A stretch of DNA of 64,000 nucleotides from JAICMB01 sp035295125 (GTDB lineage: Bacteria; Acidobacteriota; Terriglobia; Bryobacterales; Bryobacteraceae). The notes beneath the pieces were generated by a model. That model worked only from the letters and a program-made list of their open reading frames with translations, did no database searches and had not been told where the DNA came from. Below, one piece after another: positions 8,896-18,234 of the stretch. The stretch spans positions 124,001 through 188,000 of the forward strand of contig DATGJP010000080.1 in assembly GCA_035295125.1 (NCBI GenBank), written 5' to 3'. How positions within the stretch are numbered: the first letter of the stretch is position 1; the number at the start of each line of letters is the position of its first letter. The position numbers and the translations under genes were made by a program.

Positions 8896-9654
8896 TCACC
8901 CTCGTCCGATATAGGGCATCTTAGTTGCCATGATGGTCATGAACTGCACGTTCGCGTCGAGGGGAAGATTGGCTATGAAAACCACCGCTTCTGCGACGTG
9001 CCGCAAATCCATGCGCGGCTCCGGCGCCATGCTGCCATCGGCCTGCGCGACTCCCGACGCCATGCGCTCAGTCATCGGAGTGGCGGCGTTCCCGATGTCG
9101 ATCTGGCTGCAGGCAATGTCGTGCTTACGGCCGTCCAGCGAGATGCATTTCGTGAGGCCGGTGATGGCGTGTTTCGTCGCGGTGTAGGGCGCTGAGTTGG
9201 GGCGGGGAACTGACGCCGAGATGGAACCGTTGTTGATGATACGGCCGCCGTGGGGGTCTTGGGTCTTCATCAGTTGGATCGCCTGCTGGGAGCACAGGAA
9301 CGTGCCGGTGAGATTTACGCTGAGGACCCCATTCCATTGTTCGAACGTGAGGTCTTCCATCGGCACGCCGGGTGCGTTTGTGCCGGCGTTATTGAAGAGC
9401 ACATCCAATCTGCCGAACTTTTCACGGACGCGATTGAAAAGGCTGCGTACTTCATCCGGCCGGCTGACGTCGGTCGGAACCGCGAGCATCTCGCCTCCCC
9501 CGGCGTCTGCCAAGGCTACAGTTTCGTCGAGTTCTGCCGCGCCCAATCCTGCCAGTACTACCGAGTAACCCTCGGCCTGCAGGGCGAGCGAGCAGGCGCG
9601 GCCTATGCCGCTTCCCGCACCGGTGACGAGTGCGATTCGAGTTGCATTCGACAT
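8896..9654 (-). CDS. Short-chain dehydrogenase/reductase (SDR)
   Basis: Length 252 residues, the usual size for a classical SDR. The cofactor loop is TGAGSGIGRA (residues 11-20), the NNAG motif is at 88-91, and the catalytic set is Ser144, Tyr157 and Lys161. The start ATG follows an AGGGGAG ribosome site. The substrate cannot be deduced. The gene is the first of a two-gene minus-strand unit with the PLP lyase. Confidence 0.88.
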   Translation of the reverse strand: MSNATRIALVTGAGSGIGRACSLALQAEGYSVVLAGLGAAELDETVALADAGGGEMLAVPTDVSRPDEVRSLFNRVREKFGRLDVLFNNAGTNAPGVPMEDLTFEQWNGVLSVNLTGTFLCSQQAIQLMKTQDPHGGRIINNGSISASVPRPNSAPYTATKHAITGLTKCISLDGRKHDIACSQIDIGNAATPMTERMASGVAQADGSMAPEPRMDLRHVAEAVVFIANLPLDANVQFMTIMATKMPYIGRG

Positions 9655-9755
9655 CTCCCCTCTATTCTGACGGAATCGCGCGCAGGCACTGCCGGCTTGC
9701 GCGCTCAGGATTGCATCCTGCGTTCCGGTGGCGCGGCAGGCTGTGGAAGGGTGCA

Positions 9756-9773
9756 GCAGGCGGTTCCGCCTGC
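9756..9773. repeat. Intergenic palindromic repeat, copy 2
   Basis: GCAGGCGGTTCCGCCTGC stem-loop followed by GCGCCACCC, in the gap between the SDR and methyltransferase genes. The flanking 9728-9755 resembles a second, inverted and degraded part of the element. Confidence 0.75.
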
Positions 9774-9839
9774 GCCACCCTCGTTTTCATCCATTGGACC
9801 AGCGGTCCATGGCGGCAGCGGCGTGGGGCCCGTTAGCAG

Positions 9840-10736
9840 CTATGTTCGCTTGAAGTAAAAGCCGGAGTAGGCAGTAACCGATAGCTCAGGGTGGCTGGGA
9901 ATCCGAAGACTCAATTCGGGTATTTCCCACGTATCGACGATTTCATACCCGAGTCCCACCATCCCCGCCACCAGCTCATCTTTGTTGAACAGCTTGCAGG
10001 CGACCAGGTAAGATCCGGCATCCTGTACCGTCACTGTGGACTTACCACTGATCAGCGGTGTCCGGTTGACGATGACGTGGGTAGGTTTGATTCTGGCGCC
10101 GGCAATCATTTCCGCAAGGGGCTGTTCGAAGTAATGAATACAACCGGAAGCGAGCAACAGGTCCGCCCCGTTCATATCTTCAAAGCTCCCATCGAAACGC
10201 AGCCGGGTTTCGCCTCGCTCCGCGGCAATCGCGGAACCCATGGTGGTCACCTCGGGAACATCGCACACCGTCCAGAGCAGGTCCGCTGGAAAATCGAGGT
10301 ACCGGGAATAGTTGTAGAAGAGGTTCCCGACATTGCCTCCCAGATCGAGGACCGAGCGACATTCCCCGATGATGTTCGCCAGGTGAAACAGGACGGGATA
10401 ATCGCTGGGGCGTGCTTGAGTGGCCAGGGCCACGTGTTTGCGGACGTTGTCAGGATGGTCGTGGCCGTCCAGCCGGACACGTTTTGCCGCGGAATGCGCT
10501 TCGGCTAGCGAGCCAAACACCCAGCGATATCCAAGGGAGGCTCGCAAAACGGCTGGCGGAACAACGGCCCGGACCACTTGACTGAGCCGCACGCGACCCA
10601 AGTCGACACGATCGAGTAATAGGAGGAGCTTCGCGGCTGTGCGGATTTGGGCAATCCGCAGACGGCTTCGGGATCTGCCGGAGGGGCGATTCTCGAGACT
10701 CGATAAGGCTTTGCTATGGGTGCTGGCCGCGATCAT
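9840..10736 (-). CDS. Methyltransferase of the TIGR04325 type
   Basis: About 298 residues from the ATG at 10736. An SAM-binding motif I is present as SVLDLGGNVGN, with later CDVPEV, LLLASGCIHY and the phrase HVIVNRTPLISGKSTVTVQD, which is typical of the TIGR04325 methyltransferase family seen in polysaccharide and secondary-metabolite loci. The start is uncertain. An in-frame TTG at 10790 has no ribosome site, while GGAGG at about 10764 is best spaced for an out-of-frame ATG. The gene is divergent from the amidohydrolase at 10812. Confidence 0.75.
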   Translation of the reverse strand: MIAASTHSKALSSLENRPSGRSRSRLRIAQIRTAAKLLLLLDRVDLGRVRLSQVVRAVVPPAVLRASLGYRWVFGSLAEAHSAAKRVRLDGHDHPDNVRKHVALATQARPSDYPVLFHLANIIGECRSVLDLGGNVGNLFYNYSRYLDFPADLLWTVCDVPEVTTMGSAIAAERGETRLRFDGSFEDMNGADLLLASGCIHYFEQPLAEMIAGARIKPTHVIVNRTPLISGKSTVTVQDAGSYLVACKLFNKDELVAGMVGLGYEIVDTWEIPELSLRIPSHPELSVTAYSGFYFKRT

Positions 10737-10811
10737 GATCCGATGTGTGATACATACTATCGCCTCCGTTTGTCTCTTCCAATCGCCCAAGAGTTGTAGT
10801 ACGTTCGGACA

Positions 10812-12152
10812 ATGACTTTTTCGGCAAAGCTCGGCTTTTTGATGGGGCTGTCCTTGGCCAGTTTGGGAGCGCAGTCTTCGGGAACCAAGGCGCTCGTGGG
10901 TGGCACATTGATCGATGGATATGGCGGCCCGCCCCTACGGCACAGCGTCATCCTGATCGAAGGCGAGCGGATCCAGGCGGTCGGACAGGTGGGGACCCTG
11001 CCAATTCCTCCTGGCGCGGAGGTGATTTCGACGGATGGAATGAGCATACTGCCGGGTCTCTGGGACATGCATGTTCACACCATGCTCGACGGGCACTCCG
11101 ATTACGCGCACTGGGACAAGACATATCCGCCACAGCTTGAATCCGTCATCATGCCCGCTTCCGCCAGGCAGTTGCTGCTGGCGGGCATTACAAGTGCCCG
11201 CGACCTTGGTGGTCCGCTGGAGGCGAGCCTGCACGTTCGCGACGCGATTAAGTCGGGCAAGATCCCTGGAGCCACGCTCTATGTCGCCGGTCCCTTCCTG
11301 CAGCACGAAGCTTACCCGGGGACTGATTACTTCCGCTGGGGTGTCCATGGCGCTGACGACGCACGCGAGAAAACCCGCAAACTGGCTCGGGCCGGCGTCG
11401 ATTGCATCAAGCTGATCGACCAGGACGAGATGACCATGGACGAGGTGCAGGCCGTCGTAGATGAGGCCCACCGCAATAAGTTGATGGTTGTAGCACACGC
11501 GCATCGTCCCGACGAGATTCGGCGTGGGCTGAAGGCCGGCGTCGACGATTTCGAGCACACCGGGCTCGCTACGGCGCCGGAGTATCCCGCCGACATCATT
11601 CTCGCACTGCGCGAGCGTACCGCCCGTGGCAACATTCCTCCGCTCTACTGGACGCCCACCATCCAGGTACTGTACAACTACGACTACATCCGCGATCACC
11701 CCGAGTCGCTCGACGACACGCGCTGGCACGAGGGCCTGCCGCCATCGATCATCAGCGATATTCGCGAATCTTTGCGGCACGTCGATCAGTTGGACTACTT
11801 CCGCATGGTGCCCGCCCGCAAGCCCACCTTGAAGCGGAAATTCCAGCAGCTTCGGGAATCGGGAGTCACGATGCTTATCGGTACGGACAGTGGCGTGCCG
11901 ACGCAGTTTCATACCCAGACGACCTGGAACGAGTTGGATGTGTGGGTCCGTGTCATGAACGTCGATCCCATGGACGCGATTCGCGCCGCGACGTTCTGGC
12001 CGTCCGTCGCGATGAAGGTGGAACGCGATGCCGGCACCGTTACAGCGGGGAAATATGCCGACATTATCGCCGTCCACGGCGACGTGCTGAAGTATATCGA
12101 CCTTCTACAAAATGTGAACTTAGTAATCAAACACGGCGTACGTTATAAGTGA
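10812..12152 (+). CDS. Periplasmic amidohydrolase (imidazolonepropionase/prolidase-like)
   Basis: Length 446 residues. A signal peptide runs to about LGAQSS (residue 22). The metal-binding HxH is in WDMHVHTML (His87, His89). A Lys in DCIKLIDQDEM, later His in VVAHAHRPDE and FEHTGL, and Asp in IGTDSGVP complete the amidohydrolase-1 set. The C-terminal AGKYADIIAVHGD strand is typical. Such enzymes hydrolyse cyclic amides or dipeptides; the substrate is not evident. The isoprenoid-synthase-like gene starts 13 bases after its stop, so the two are likely co-transcribed. Confidence 0.85.
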   Translation: MTFSAKLGFLMGLSLASLGAQSSGTKALVGGTLIDGYGGPPLRHSVILIEGERIQAVGQVGTLPIPPGAEVISTDGMSILPGLWDMHVHTMLDGHSDYAHWDKTYPPQLESVIMPASARQLLLAGITSARDLGGPLEASLHVRDAIKSGKIPGATLYVAGPFLQHEAYPGTDYFRWGVHGADDAREKTRKLARAGVDCIKLIDQDEMTMDEVQAVVDEAHRNKLMVVAHAHRPDEIRRGLKAGVDDFEHTGLATAPEYPADIILALRERTARGNIPPLYWTPTIQVLYNYDYIRDHPESLDDTRWHEGLPPSIISDIRESLRHVDQLDYFRMVPARKPTLKRKFQQLRESGVTMLIGTDSGVPTQFHTQTTWNELDVWVRVMNVDPMDAIRAATFWPSVAMKVERDAGTVTAGKYADIIAVHGDVLKYIDLLQNVNLVIKHGVRYK

Positions 12153-12165
12153 ACGACGCCGAGAG

Positions 12166-13428
12166 ATGAACCACCTACTCGAAGATGCGGTCGAGATGTG
12201 GCAGGGGTGCGAAGCCGAACTCCCGCCAATTGGACGGAAGTACACAAGCGAGGAACAGCGTACTCGCGAGGGCCATTTGGAGGTTTTCCTCAAGGGTCTC
12301 GAGAGTGAGCTGACCCGGTTGCCGCGGTCGAGGCCGGAGCGTGATGCTGTCCGGGAGCGCATCCGTTCCGCATTTCAGGCTTTCGGCCGCGACGCAATCG
12401 GGTTGGAAGATGCGCACCTGACGCTGCTGCTGGGAACCTTTTCCGAGGTGGGGACCAATTTCGGCCGGCAGGCGCGGCGCTTCGACCAGGGCATCAGTAC
12501 CATCGATATCCTGCAGGCTTGCCGGAATACCTGGACCGCCTGTGCCCTGCAGGGCTTGATGGGCCGCGACATGCGCGTGACGCCGTCGATATTCGCCTAC
12601 AGCATGCTGTACCCGTACAGCGACAACTACATGGACGATGTGGGGGTGACACGCGAGGATAAGCTCGGCTTTAGCGACCGTTTCCGTGCGCGGCTCGACG
12701 GCCAACAGGTCAAGGCGGCGAACGACCGCGATACCGCCATCTGGCGGCTGGTCGGCATGATCGAATCGGAATACGACCGCGCAGTATACCCGCAGGTCTT
12801 TTCGAGCCTGCTCGCGATCCACGCGGCGCAGGAGCAGAGCCTGCGACTGCTGCGCCGCGGCACTTCGCGCGATGAGGTGGATGTCCTGCGTCTGGTATTT
12901 CGCAAAGGTGGCACCTCGGTACTGGCGGACGCATTCCTCGCCAACGGCTCGATTTCGGAAGAGCAGGAGCGCTTTGCGTACGGTTGGGGTATTGTGCTGC
13001 AGTTGGCCGACGACCTGCAGGACGTTCGCAGGGATTGCGAACGCGGCTTGTCGACGCTCTTTTCGAAGCGGGCGGGGAGTGAAACGCTCGATACAATTAC
13101 GAGCCGCACGTTGCGCTTCGCCGGAAAGGTGATGCGCCAATTGGACGGCATGGCGCAGCCTGGTTCGGAAGCGTTGAAGACTTTAATTCGGAGCAGTTCG
13201 CATTCGGTGCTGATTCGCGCGGCGGGCGACGCGGGCGACCTGTACAGTCGCGCCTACCTGGCCGAGTTGGAAAGCTTCTCGCCGTTCCGGTTCGGGCTGC
13301 TCCGGGAACGGAAGGCGCCTCTGGCGCGCCGGGCGGGCATGCTCGCGAGGCTCTTTGAGGCTTATTTCGCGACCGGGGATGATGAGCCGCCGTTTCCATT
13401 GCTCCCAAGTACGCTGATGCCACGATAG
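12166..13428 (+). CDS. Class I isoprenoid biosynthesis enzyme-like protein
   Basis: Length 420 residues, almost all helical. Two Asp-rich motifs resemble those of trans-prenyl synthases and terpene synthases: DNYMDD at 153-158 and DDLQD at 282-286 followed by RRD. These motifs bind magnesium and a prenyl diphosphate in the class I fold. The rest does not look like a standard FPP or GGPP synthase: the usual GG and chain-length determinant context is missing, and the first motif comes unusually far from the N-terminus. It may be a terpene cyclase, a prenyltransferase or a divergent non-catalytic relative. It directly follows a secreted amidohydrolase gene. Confidence 0.7.
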   Translation: MNHLLEDAVEMWQGCEAELPPIGRKYTSEEQRTREGHLEVFLKGLESELTRLPRSRPERDAVRERIRSAFQAFGRDAIGLEDAHLTLLLGTFSEVGTNFGRQARRFDQGISTIDILQACRNTWTACALQGLMGRDMRVTPSIFAYSMLYPYSDNYMDDVGVTREDKLGFSDRFRARLDGQQVKAANDRDTAIWRLVGMIESEYDRAVYPQVFSSLLAIHAAQEQSLRLLRRGTSRDEVDVLRLVFRKGGTSVLADAFLANGSISEEQERFAYGWGIVLQLADDLQDVRRDCERGLSTLFSKRAGSETLDTITSRTLRFAGKVMRQLDGMAQPGSEALKTLIRSSSHSVLIRAAGDAGDLYSRAYLAELESFSPFRFGLLRERKAPLARRAGMLARLFEAYFATGDDEPPFPLLPSTLMPR

Positions 13429-13460
13429 GCACCGTGGAGAGGTCGAGGAGGCCTTCAGCC

Positions 13461-13542
13461 GGTGGCGTTGGCGGTTTCGCCTGCGCGTTCCCGGCAAAGT
13501 TCAAAGGCAGTGTCGAAGACAGGCGAAACCACCGGCGCCACC
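13461..13542. repeat. Intergenic palindromic repeat, copy 3, as a long hairpin
   Basis: Left arm 13461-13483 and right arm 13520-13542 are inverted copies, matching at 20 of 23 positions, each containing the GGTTTCGCCTG core of the repeat family. The loop includes the AAGTTCAAAGGCAG tail sequence. It lies between two same-strand genes. Confidence 0.8.
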
Positions 13543-13573
13543 TCAAGCGAACGCTGAGTTACCCTACCGGTTG

Positions 13574-14635
13574 ATGAAAGGAATTCTCACCTTATTAACT
13601 GTCCTCATGCTGCCCGCCTGCGCGCAAGAGTACAAAATCGCGGTCATTGGACTCGTTCACTCCCACGTTTGGGGACATCTCCGCGAGATGGCCAAGGGCG
13701 ATGTCGCGAAGTTGGTCGCGATCGCCGAGCCCAACCAGGAACTCGTTGAAGAAGCCAAGAAGTCCGCGCCCGACGTGCCTTATTATTCCGATTACAACAA
13801 GATGCTCGAGGAACAAAAACCCGACATTGTCTGGGCGTTCGTCGAGAACAACCGGCATCTCGAAATCGTGAAGGCCTGCGCTCCGCGCAAGATCAACGTC
13901 ATGTTCGAGAAGCCGCTGGCCTCGACTTTCAAGGATGCCGAGGCGATCCGGCAGCTAGCGAAACAGCACGATATCAAGGTCATGACGAACTACCAGATGG
14001 CGTGGTGGCCCGCCAACTATGTCGCGAAGCAGGAGGCCGACTCCGGCGTCGCCGGCAAGGTGTGGCGTCTGCACGGCATCGTGGGACATGGAGGCCCGGG
14101 ATCGGAAGGCGTCCGTAACAAGTTCTTCTTCGAATGGCTCACCGATCCGGACCAAAACGGCGCCGGAGCGCTGATGGACTTCGGCTGCTATAACGCGCTG
14201 TGGAGCGTGTGGTACTTGGGCCGTCCCGAGAAGGTCTACGCGCAGGCGAACCATTTACGGCCTGAGCGATTCCCGAAAGTGGAGGACAACGCCGACCTCG
14301 TTCTTTCGTACCCGAATGGCGTGGGCATGTTTGAAGCCTCTTGGGACCTGCCTCGAAGCTACCAGGATCTAGAGGTGTTTGGCGATAAAGGGAGCATCTA
14401 CATGCGGCAGGCCGGCGTCGAGCTTCGCAAAGGTAAAGAGACGCAAAACATACCGCTGGAACCTCTTCCGACAGACCGCGCGCAGCCCATCGCGTTCATG
14501 GTGGCGGCGATGCGAAATCACAAGCCCATTGAAGGCTTGACTGCGCTCGATATAAACGCCGATGTGATCGAGATCATCGACGCGGCGAAGGAGTCGGTGC
14601 GCACCGGCAAGGCCGTTGCCCTGCCCAGACGCTGA
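13574..14635 (+). CDS. Gfo/Idh/MocA-family oxidoreductase, exported
   Basis: Length 353 residues from the ATG at 13574 (an in-frame TTG lies one codon before). The N-terminus MKGILTLLTVLMLPACAQ looks like a Sec or lipoprotein signal. The Rossmann strand IAVIGLVHSH replaces the usual GxGxxG, and the family's EKP motif is present (MFEKPLAS), followed by the C-terminal sheet domain with LMDFGCYN. NAD(P)-dependent sugar or inositol oxidoreduction is the family role; the exported form is common in Planctomycetes and Acidobacteria. The substrate is unknown. Confidence 0.82.
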   Translation: MKGILTLLTVLMLPACAQEYKIAVIGLVHSHVWGHLREMAKGDVAKLVAIAEPNQELVEEAKKSAPDVPYYSDYNKMLEEQKPDIVWAFVENNRHLEIVKACAPRKINVMFEKPLASTFKDAEAIRQLAKQHDIKVMTNYQMAWWPANYVAKQEADSGVAGKVWRLHGIVGHGGPGSEGVRNKFFFEWLTDPDQNGAGALMDFGCYNALWSVWYLGRPEKVYAQANHLRPERFPKVEDNADLVLSYPNGVGMFEASWDLPRSYQDLEVFGDKGSIYMRQAGVELRKGKETQNIPLEPLPTDRAQPIAFMVAAMRNHKPIEGLTALDINADVIEIIDAAKESVRTGKAVALPRR

Positions 14636-14674
14636 TGCAGCAGGCCCCCTTTTCGGGGACCCATTGAGGAAAAG

Positions 14675-15490
14675 CTATCCGCCGGCGTTGATGACCTTGC
14701 CTTCGGCCTCGTCGAGTTGCCGAATCAGCGACCTCATCAGATTCAGGGTGACATCCGGTACGGGCACCCCAAGCTCGTTTGCCTGATTAAATGCAGTGTC
14801 GTGGATGATTCGTAGCTTCTTTCGCAACACCTGGGCGTTCATCCTGTCGGTTGCTGCGTCAGTAGCATCAATGCCATACCAATAGCGGAAGAACCACTGG
14901 ACGCTTCCTTGAATCGCCTGGTTGATGCCCATTGAGTCCATCGTTGCGTAGGCTACCGAGCCCAAGACGAGTCCAGCCCATCCAGCAATCCAAGCCCATT
15001 CGATTTCGGGCGATTTCGCCAGGATACCGGCCGATTTTTTCAGGACGTTGTCCACCACGAGCTTCGCCCCTTCCGCGTCGAGTCCTAACAGAGCGCGGCA
15101 GATCTTGGGAAGGGCTTTCTGCGCCTCGCGCATGATCTGGCCCCCAAGCTTCTCGCTTATGGCGACAACATCGGTGCCGAACTTCTTACCCAAATATGTG
15201 GTCGGTACCTTACCGCCGCGCGGATGCAGCGCTTTGTGAAGCTCCGGAAAGTTCTGTTGGACGTATTTATAGAGGTATGGAGATGCGCGCACGATCTCGC
15301 GCTCGAAAGCCAGAAATTTCGGTGGAGGCAGGTTCCGCACCATGGTGATGACGGTTTTGAGGCGCATGATGCCTTGGCGAAAAGCCTCTTCGTTAGTTAA
15401 AACCGGTATTTTCTCGTAGAGGAAGTTGATCCCGGGAGTGTTGTCAATGGTTGTGTTGTACGCGAACGTGAACGCTTCTAAGAACGACAT
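14675..15490 (-). CDS. Hypothetical protein, mainly helical
   Basis: Length 271 residues. It is predominantly alpha-helical, with a hydrophobic stretch AWIAGWAGLVLGSVAY near residues 167-182 that could be one membrane or buried helix. No known domain was recognised. The MSFLEAFTFAYN start fits the open frame, and no better start is apparent downstream. It is convergent with the preceding oxidoreductase gene and divergent from glgC. Confidence 0.6.
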   Translation of the reverse strand: MSFLEAFTFAYNTTIDNTPGINFLYEKIPVLTNEEAFRQGIMRLKTVITMVRNLPPPKFLAFEREIVRASPYLYKYVQQNFPELHKALHPRGGKVPTTYLGKKFGTDVVAISEKLGGQIMREAQKALPKICRALLGLDAEGAKLVVDNVLKKSAGILAKSPEIEWAWIAGWAGLVLGSVAYATMDSMGINQAIQGSVQWFFRYWYGIDATDAATDRMNAQVLRKKLRIIHDTAFNQANELGVPVPDVTLNLMRSLIRQLDEAEGKVINAGG

Positions 15491-15706
15491 GATTTCCCCA
15501 GACCGCGGGAGCGGTTCAGCTTTTTTCAGGACGCCAGAGACGCACTTAGTCTACCCTGGTTTGAAACCGCTCCGCCTGATCCATTGCCAAAACGTTGAAG
15601 CACTCAGCGGGCCCTGGAGTCTCACTACCGAGAGTGGCCGTGAGGCTTGTACTATATCTGTAGCTGTTGGTGGTTTTCATGAAGCTCGGCCTCGGAGACA
15701 TACTGC

Positions 15707-16960
15707 ATGCAACTGCGTTGCCTGGCGTTTGTGCTCGCTGGTGGTAAGGGCACTCGTCTTTATCCGCTGACGAAAGAACGGGCCAAACCGGCCGTTCCGT
15801 TCGGCGGACGATACCGGATTATCGATTTCGTCCTCAGCAATCTCGTTAATTCCGGCGTTTATTCCGTTTACGTATTAATTCAATTCAAGAGTCAGTCGCT
15901 GCTGCAGCACTTGAGGGAGGGCTGGGAGGCGGCCGGCCTGCTGCGTAACAACTTTATCATTCCGGTGCCGGCGCAGATGCGCTCGCCGGGCGAAGATTGG
16001 TATCAGGGAACCGCCGACGCTATTTACCAGAACATTAATCTCGTCGAGCAGGCCGAGCCCCACATGGCGCTGATTTTCGGGGCCGATCATATCTATCGTA
16101 TGAACATCCGGGACATGATCGAATTCCACATGGAGAAGAGCGCGCAGGTGACAGTGTCGGCCATCCCGGTGCCCAAAACATCCGCTCATGAATTCGGGGT
16201 TCTAGAGATCGATAACGATAACCGCATTATCGCGTTTCACGAAAAGCGGGCGGACGCGCCTACTATGCCGGACAATCCCGACATGGTGTTGGCGTCGATG
16301 GGAAATTACATTTTCTCTACGAAACTGCTGATTGACGAGTTGTATGCCGACGCGGCACGGAACGACAGCAGCCACGATTTTGGCCGCGATATCCTGCCGG
16401 GTTTGATCGGCCGCGCTTCGATGTACGCCTACGATTTTCAGAAGAACCGGATTCCGGGCGATCCGGCCGATGCGGTGTCGTACTGGCGCGATGTCGGGAC
16501 GCTGGACGCGTACTTCGAGGCCAGCATGGATCTTCGGGCGGTGGCGCCGACGCTGAATCTGTATAACCGCCAGTGGCCGTTACGAACCGCCGGCTACTCC
16601 GATCCTCCGGCGAAGTTCATCTTCGACATGGAAGGCCGCCGCGGCCAGGCGCTCGATTCCATCGTATCCGGCGGCGCGATTCTGTCCGGCGGATTAGTCC
16701 GCGGTTCTGTCCTGGGGCGCGGGGTTAAGGTACATTCCGGGGCCTACGTCGAGGACTCTATCATCTTCGATAATTGCGACATCGGCCGTCGAGCGCGGGT
16801 GCGGCGCGCGATTCTCGACAAGAACGTCCAGGTACCCGAGGACGCCACCATCGGCTATGACCTGGAACGTGACCGGCAGCTTTACCATGTCACCGAAAGC
16901 GGAATCGTGGTGATTGAGGGTCACCGCTCGCCGGTCGATGTGGCGACGGTAGTGATCTGA
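15707..16960 (+). CDS. glgC: Glucose-1-phosphate adenylyltransferase (ADP-glucose pyrophosphorylase)
   Basis: Length 417 residues, the normal size for bacterial GlgC. The nucleotidyltransferase signature AGGKGTRLYPLTKERAKP is at the N-terminus and PFGGRYRIIDF follows. GTADAIYQN and the FGADHIY strand carry the active site, and the C-terminal left-handed beta-helix has ...EDSIIFDNCDIGRRARV. It makes ADP-glucose from glucose-1-phosphate and ATP for glycogen synthesis in the cytoplasm. A GGAG ribosome site lies about ten bases before the ATG. No glgA or glgB is nearby. A mannose-1-phosphate guanylyltransferase homologue follows. Confidence 0.95.
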   Translation: MQLRCLAFVLAGGKGTRLYPLTKERAKPAVPFGGRYRIIDFVLSNLVNSGVYSVYVLIQFKSQSLLQHLREGWEAAGLLRNNFIIPVPAQMRSPGEDWYQGTADAIYQNINLVEQAEPHMALIFGADHIYRMNIRDMIEFHMEKSAQVTVSAIPVPKTSAHEFGVLEIDNDNRIIAFHEKRADAPTMPDNPDMVLASMGNYIFSTKLLIDELYADAARNDSSHDFGRDILPGLIGRASMYAYDFQKNRIPGDPADAVSYWRDVGTLDAYFEASMDLRAVAPTLNLYNRQWPLRTAGYSDPPAKFIFDMEGRRGQALDSIVSGGAILSGGLVRGSVLGRGVKVHSGAYVEDSIIFDNCDIGRRARVRRAILDKNVQVPEDATIGYDLERDRQLYHVTESGIVVIEGHRSPVDVATVVI

Positions 16961-17055
16961 AGCCGAAGCACCTGTGGCCTGCTACTACGCTTCCCGCGAA
17001 TGGCCTTGAGATGTGGAACATGCACATGCGGTCCACAAAAGCAGTTGAAAAAAGG

Positions 17056-17077
17056 GCACAGGCGGTTTCGCCTGTGC
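17056..17077. repeat. Intergenic palindromic repeat, copy 4
   Basis: Perfect 9-bp stem GCACAGGCG/CGCCTGTGC around GTTT, located between glgC and the guanylyltransferase gene. Confidence 0.85.
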
Positions 17078-17154
17078 AGTCCGCCCTCAGTCTTCGACCG
17101 CGTCTTTAAGCAACCACTACTGACAGCCACGCAGCCACGCTACATTAAATTTAG

Positions 17155-18234
17155 ATGGCAGTCGCAAAAGCATATGGCCTGATCCTGGCAGGCGGGCGGG
17201 GGACCCGCTTTTGGCCACGCAGCCGGCGGGCCCAGGCCAAACAGGTGCTCCGCTTCTTCGGTGACCGGTCGCTCATCCAACAGACCGTTGACCGGCTAAA
17301 ACCCCTGCTGCCTCCCGACCGTATTTGGGTCCTCACAAACGAGCACTTGCAGGCCGAAATCCGCAAGCAGCTTCCCGAAGTCCCTCGCGAGCAGATTCTG
17401 GCCGAGCCCGCCCAGCGAAACACCGCTCCAGCGATTGGCCTCATGGCCCATATCCTGCATTCCCGCGACCCTGAATCGCTCATGGGTGTCTTTCCGGCCG
17501 ATCATCTCATCGCCCGGCCTGCCCGGTTTCTGCGTCTCCTGCGGCCGGCACTGAAGGCCGCAGCCTCCGGCAAAATCGTGGTGCTCGGCATTCAGCCCCG
17601 CTGGCCGGAGACCGGCTACGGTTATATCGAGTTTCCCAAATCGATCGAGGAGGGTTCGGTCTCCAGCTATCCCGTCGCGCGATTTCGCGAGAAGCCCGAC
17701 CTCGCGACGGCAAAGAAATTCGTGAAAGCCGGCAATTTCTATTGGAACGCCGGCATGTTCTTTTGGAAGACCTCCGTGATCCTGGATGCCCTGCGGAAGT
17801 TTCTTCCCAAGACTGCGACAGTGCTGGCGGCCCTGCCGGAACTCTCGAATCGGCGGTTCAACTCCGTCCTGAAGAAGAGCTTCCCGCTCTGTGAGAACAT
17901 TTCGATCGATTTCGCCGTGCTGGAAAAAGCGCCCGGCGTCGTGGGCCTTGCCGCCGATGATATCGGCTGGAACGATGTCGGCAGTTGGAACGCCGTCTAC
18001 GAGTTGCTCCCGCGCGACCGGGACGGTAATGCAGTGCGCGGCGCGGCGCTGCTGCATGGCTGCGGGGGCAACTACGTCGATACTGACGGTAAACTCATCG
18101 CCATGCTGGGCGTAAATAATCTGGTGGTGGTTGATACACCGGGCGCGCTGCTGATCGCGGACCGCGCCCGAGCCCAGGAGATCGGCGATCTCGTCAAGAT
18201 TCTCGAGAAACAGGAGCGGCACGATTTGTTATGA
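17155..18234 (+). CDS. manC: Mannose-1-phosphate guanylyltransferase
   Basis: Length 359 residues. The N-terminal signature LAGGRGTRFWPRSR and later FPADHLI, FREKPD and NAGMFFWK are those of GDP-mannose pyrophosphorylases of the short, single-domain type without the fused isomerase. It would form GDP-mannose from mannose-1-phosphate and GTP for cell-surface polysaccharide or glycosylation. It overlaps the next gene by four bases (ATGA), indicating translational coupling. Confidence 0.88.
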   Translation: MAVAKAYGLILAGGRGTRFWPRSRRAQAKQVLRFFGDRSLIQQTVDRLKPLLPPDRIWVLTNEHLQAEIRKQLPEVPREQILAEPAQRNTAPAIGLMAHILHSRDPESLMGVFPADHLIARPARFLRLLRPALKAAASGKIVVLGIQPRWPETGYGYIEFPKSIEEGSVSSYPVARFREKPDLATAKKFVKAGNFYWNAGMFFWKTSVILDALRKFLPKTATVLAALPELSNRRFNSVLKKSFPLCENISIDFAVLEKAPGVVGLAADDIGWNDVGSWNAVYELLPRDRDGNAVRGAALLHGCGGNYVDTDGKLIAMLGVNNLVVVDTPGALLIADRARAQEIGDLVKILEKQERHDLL

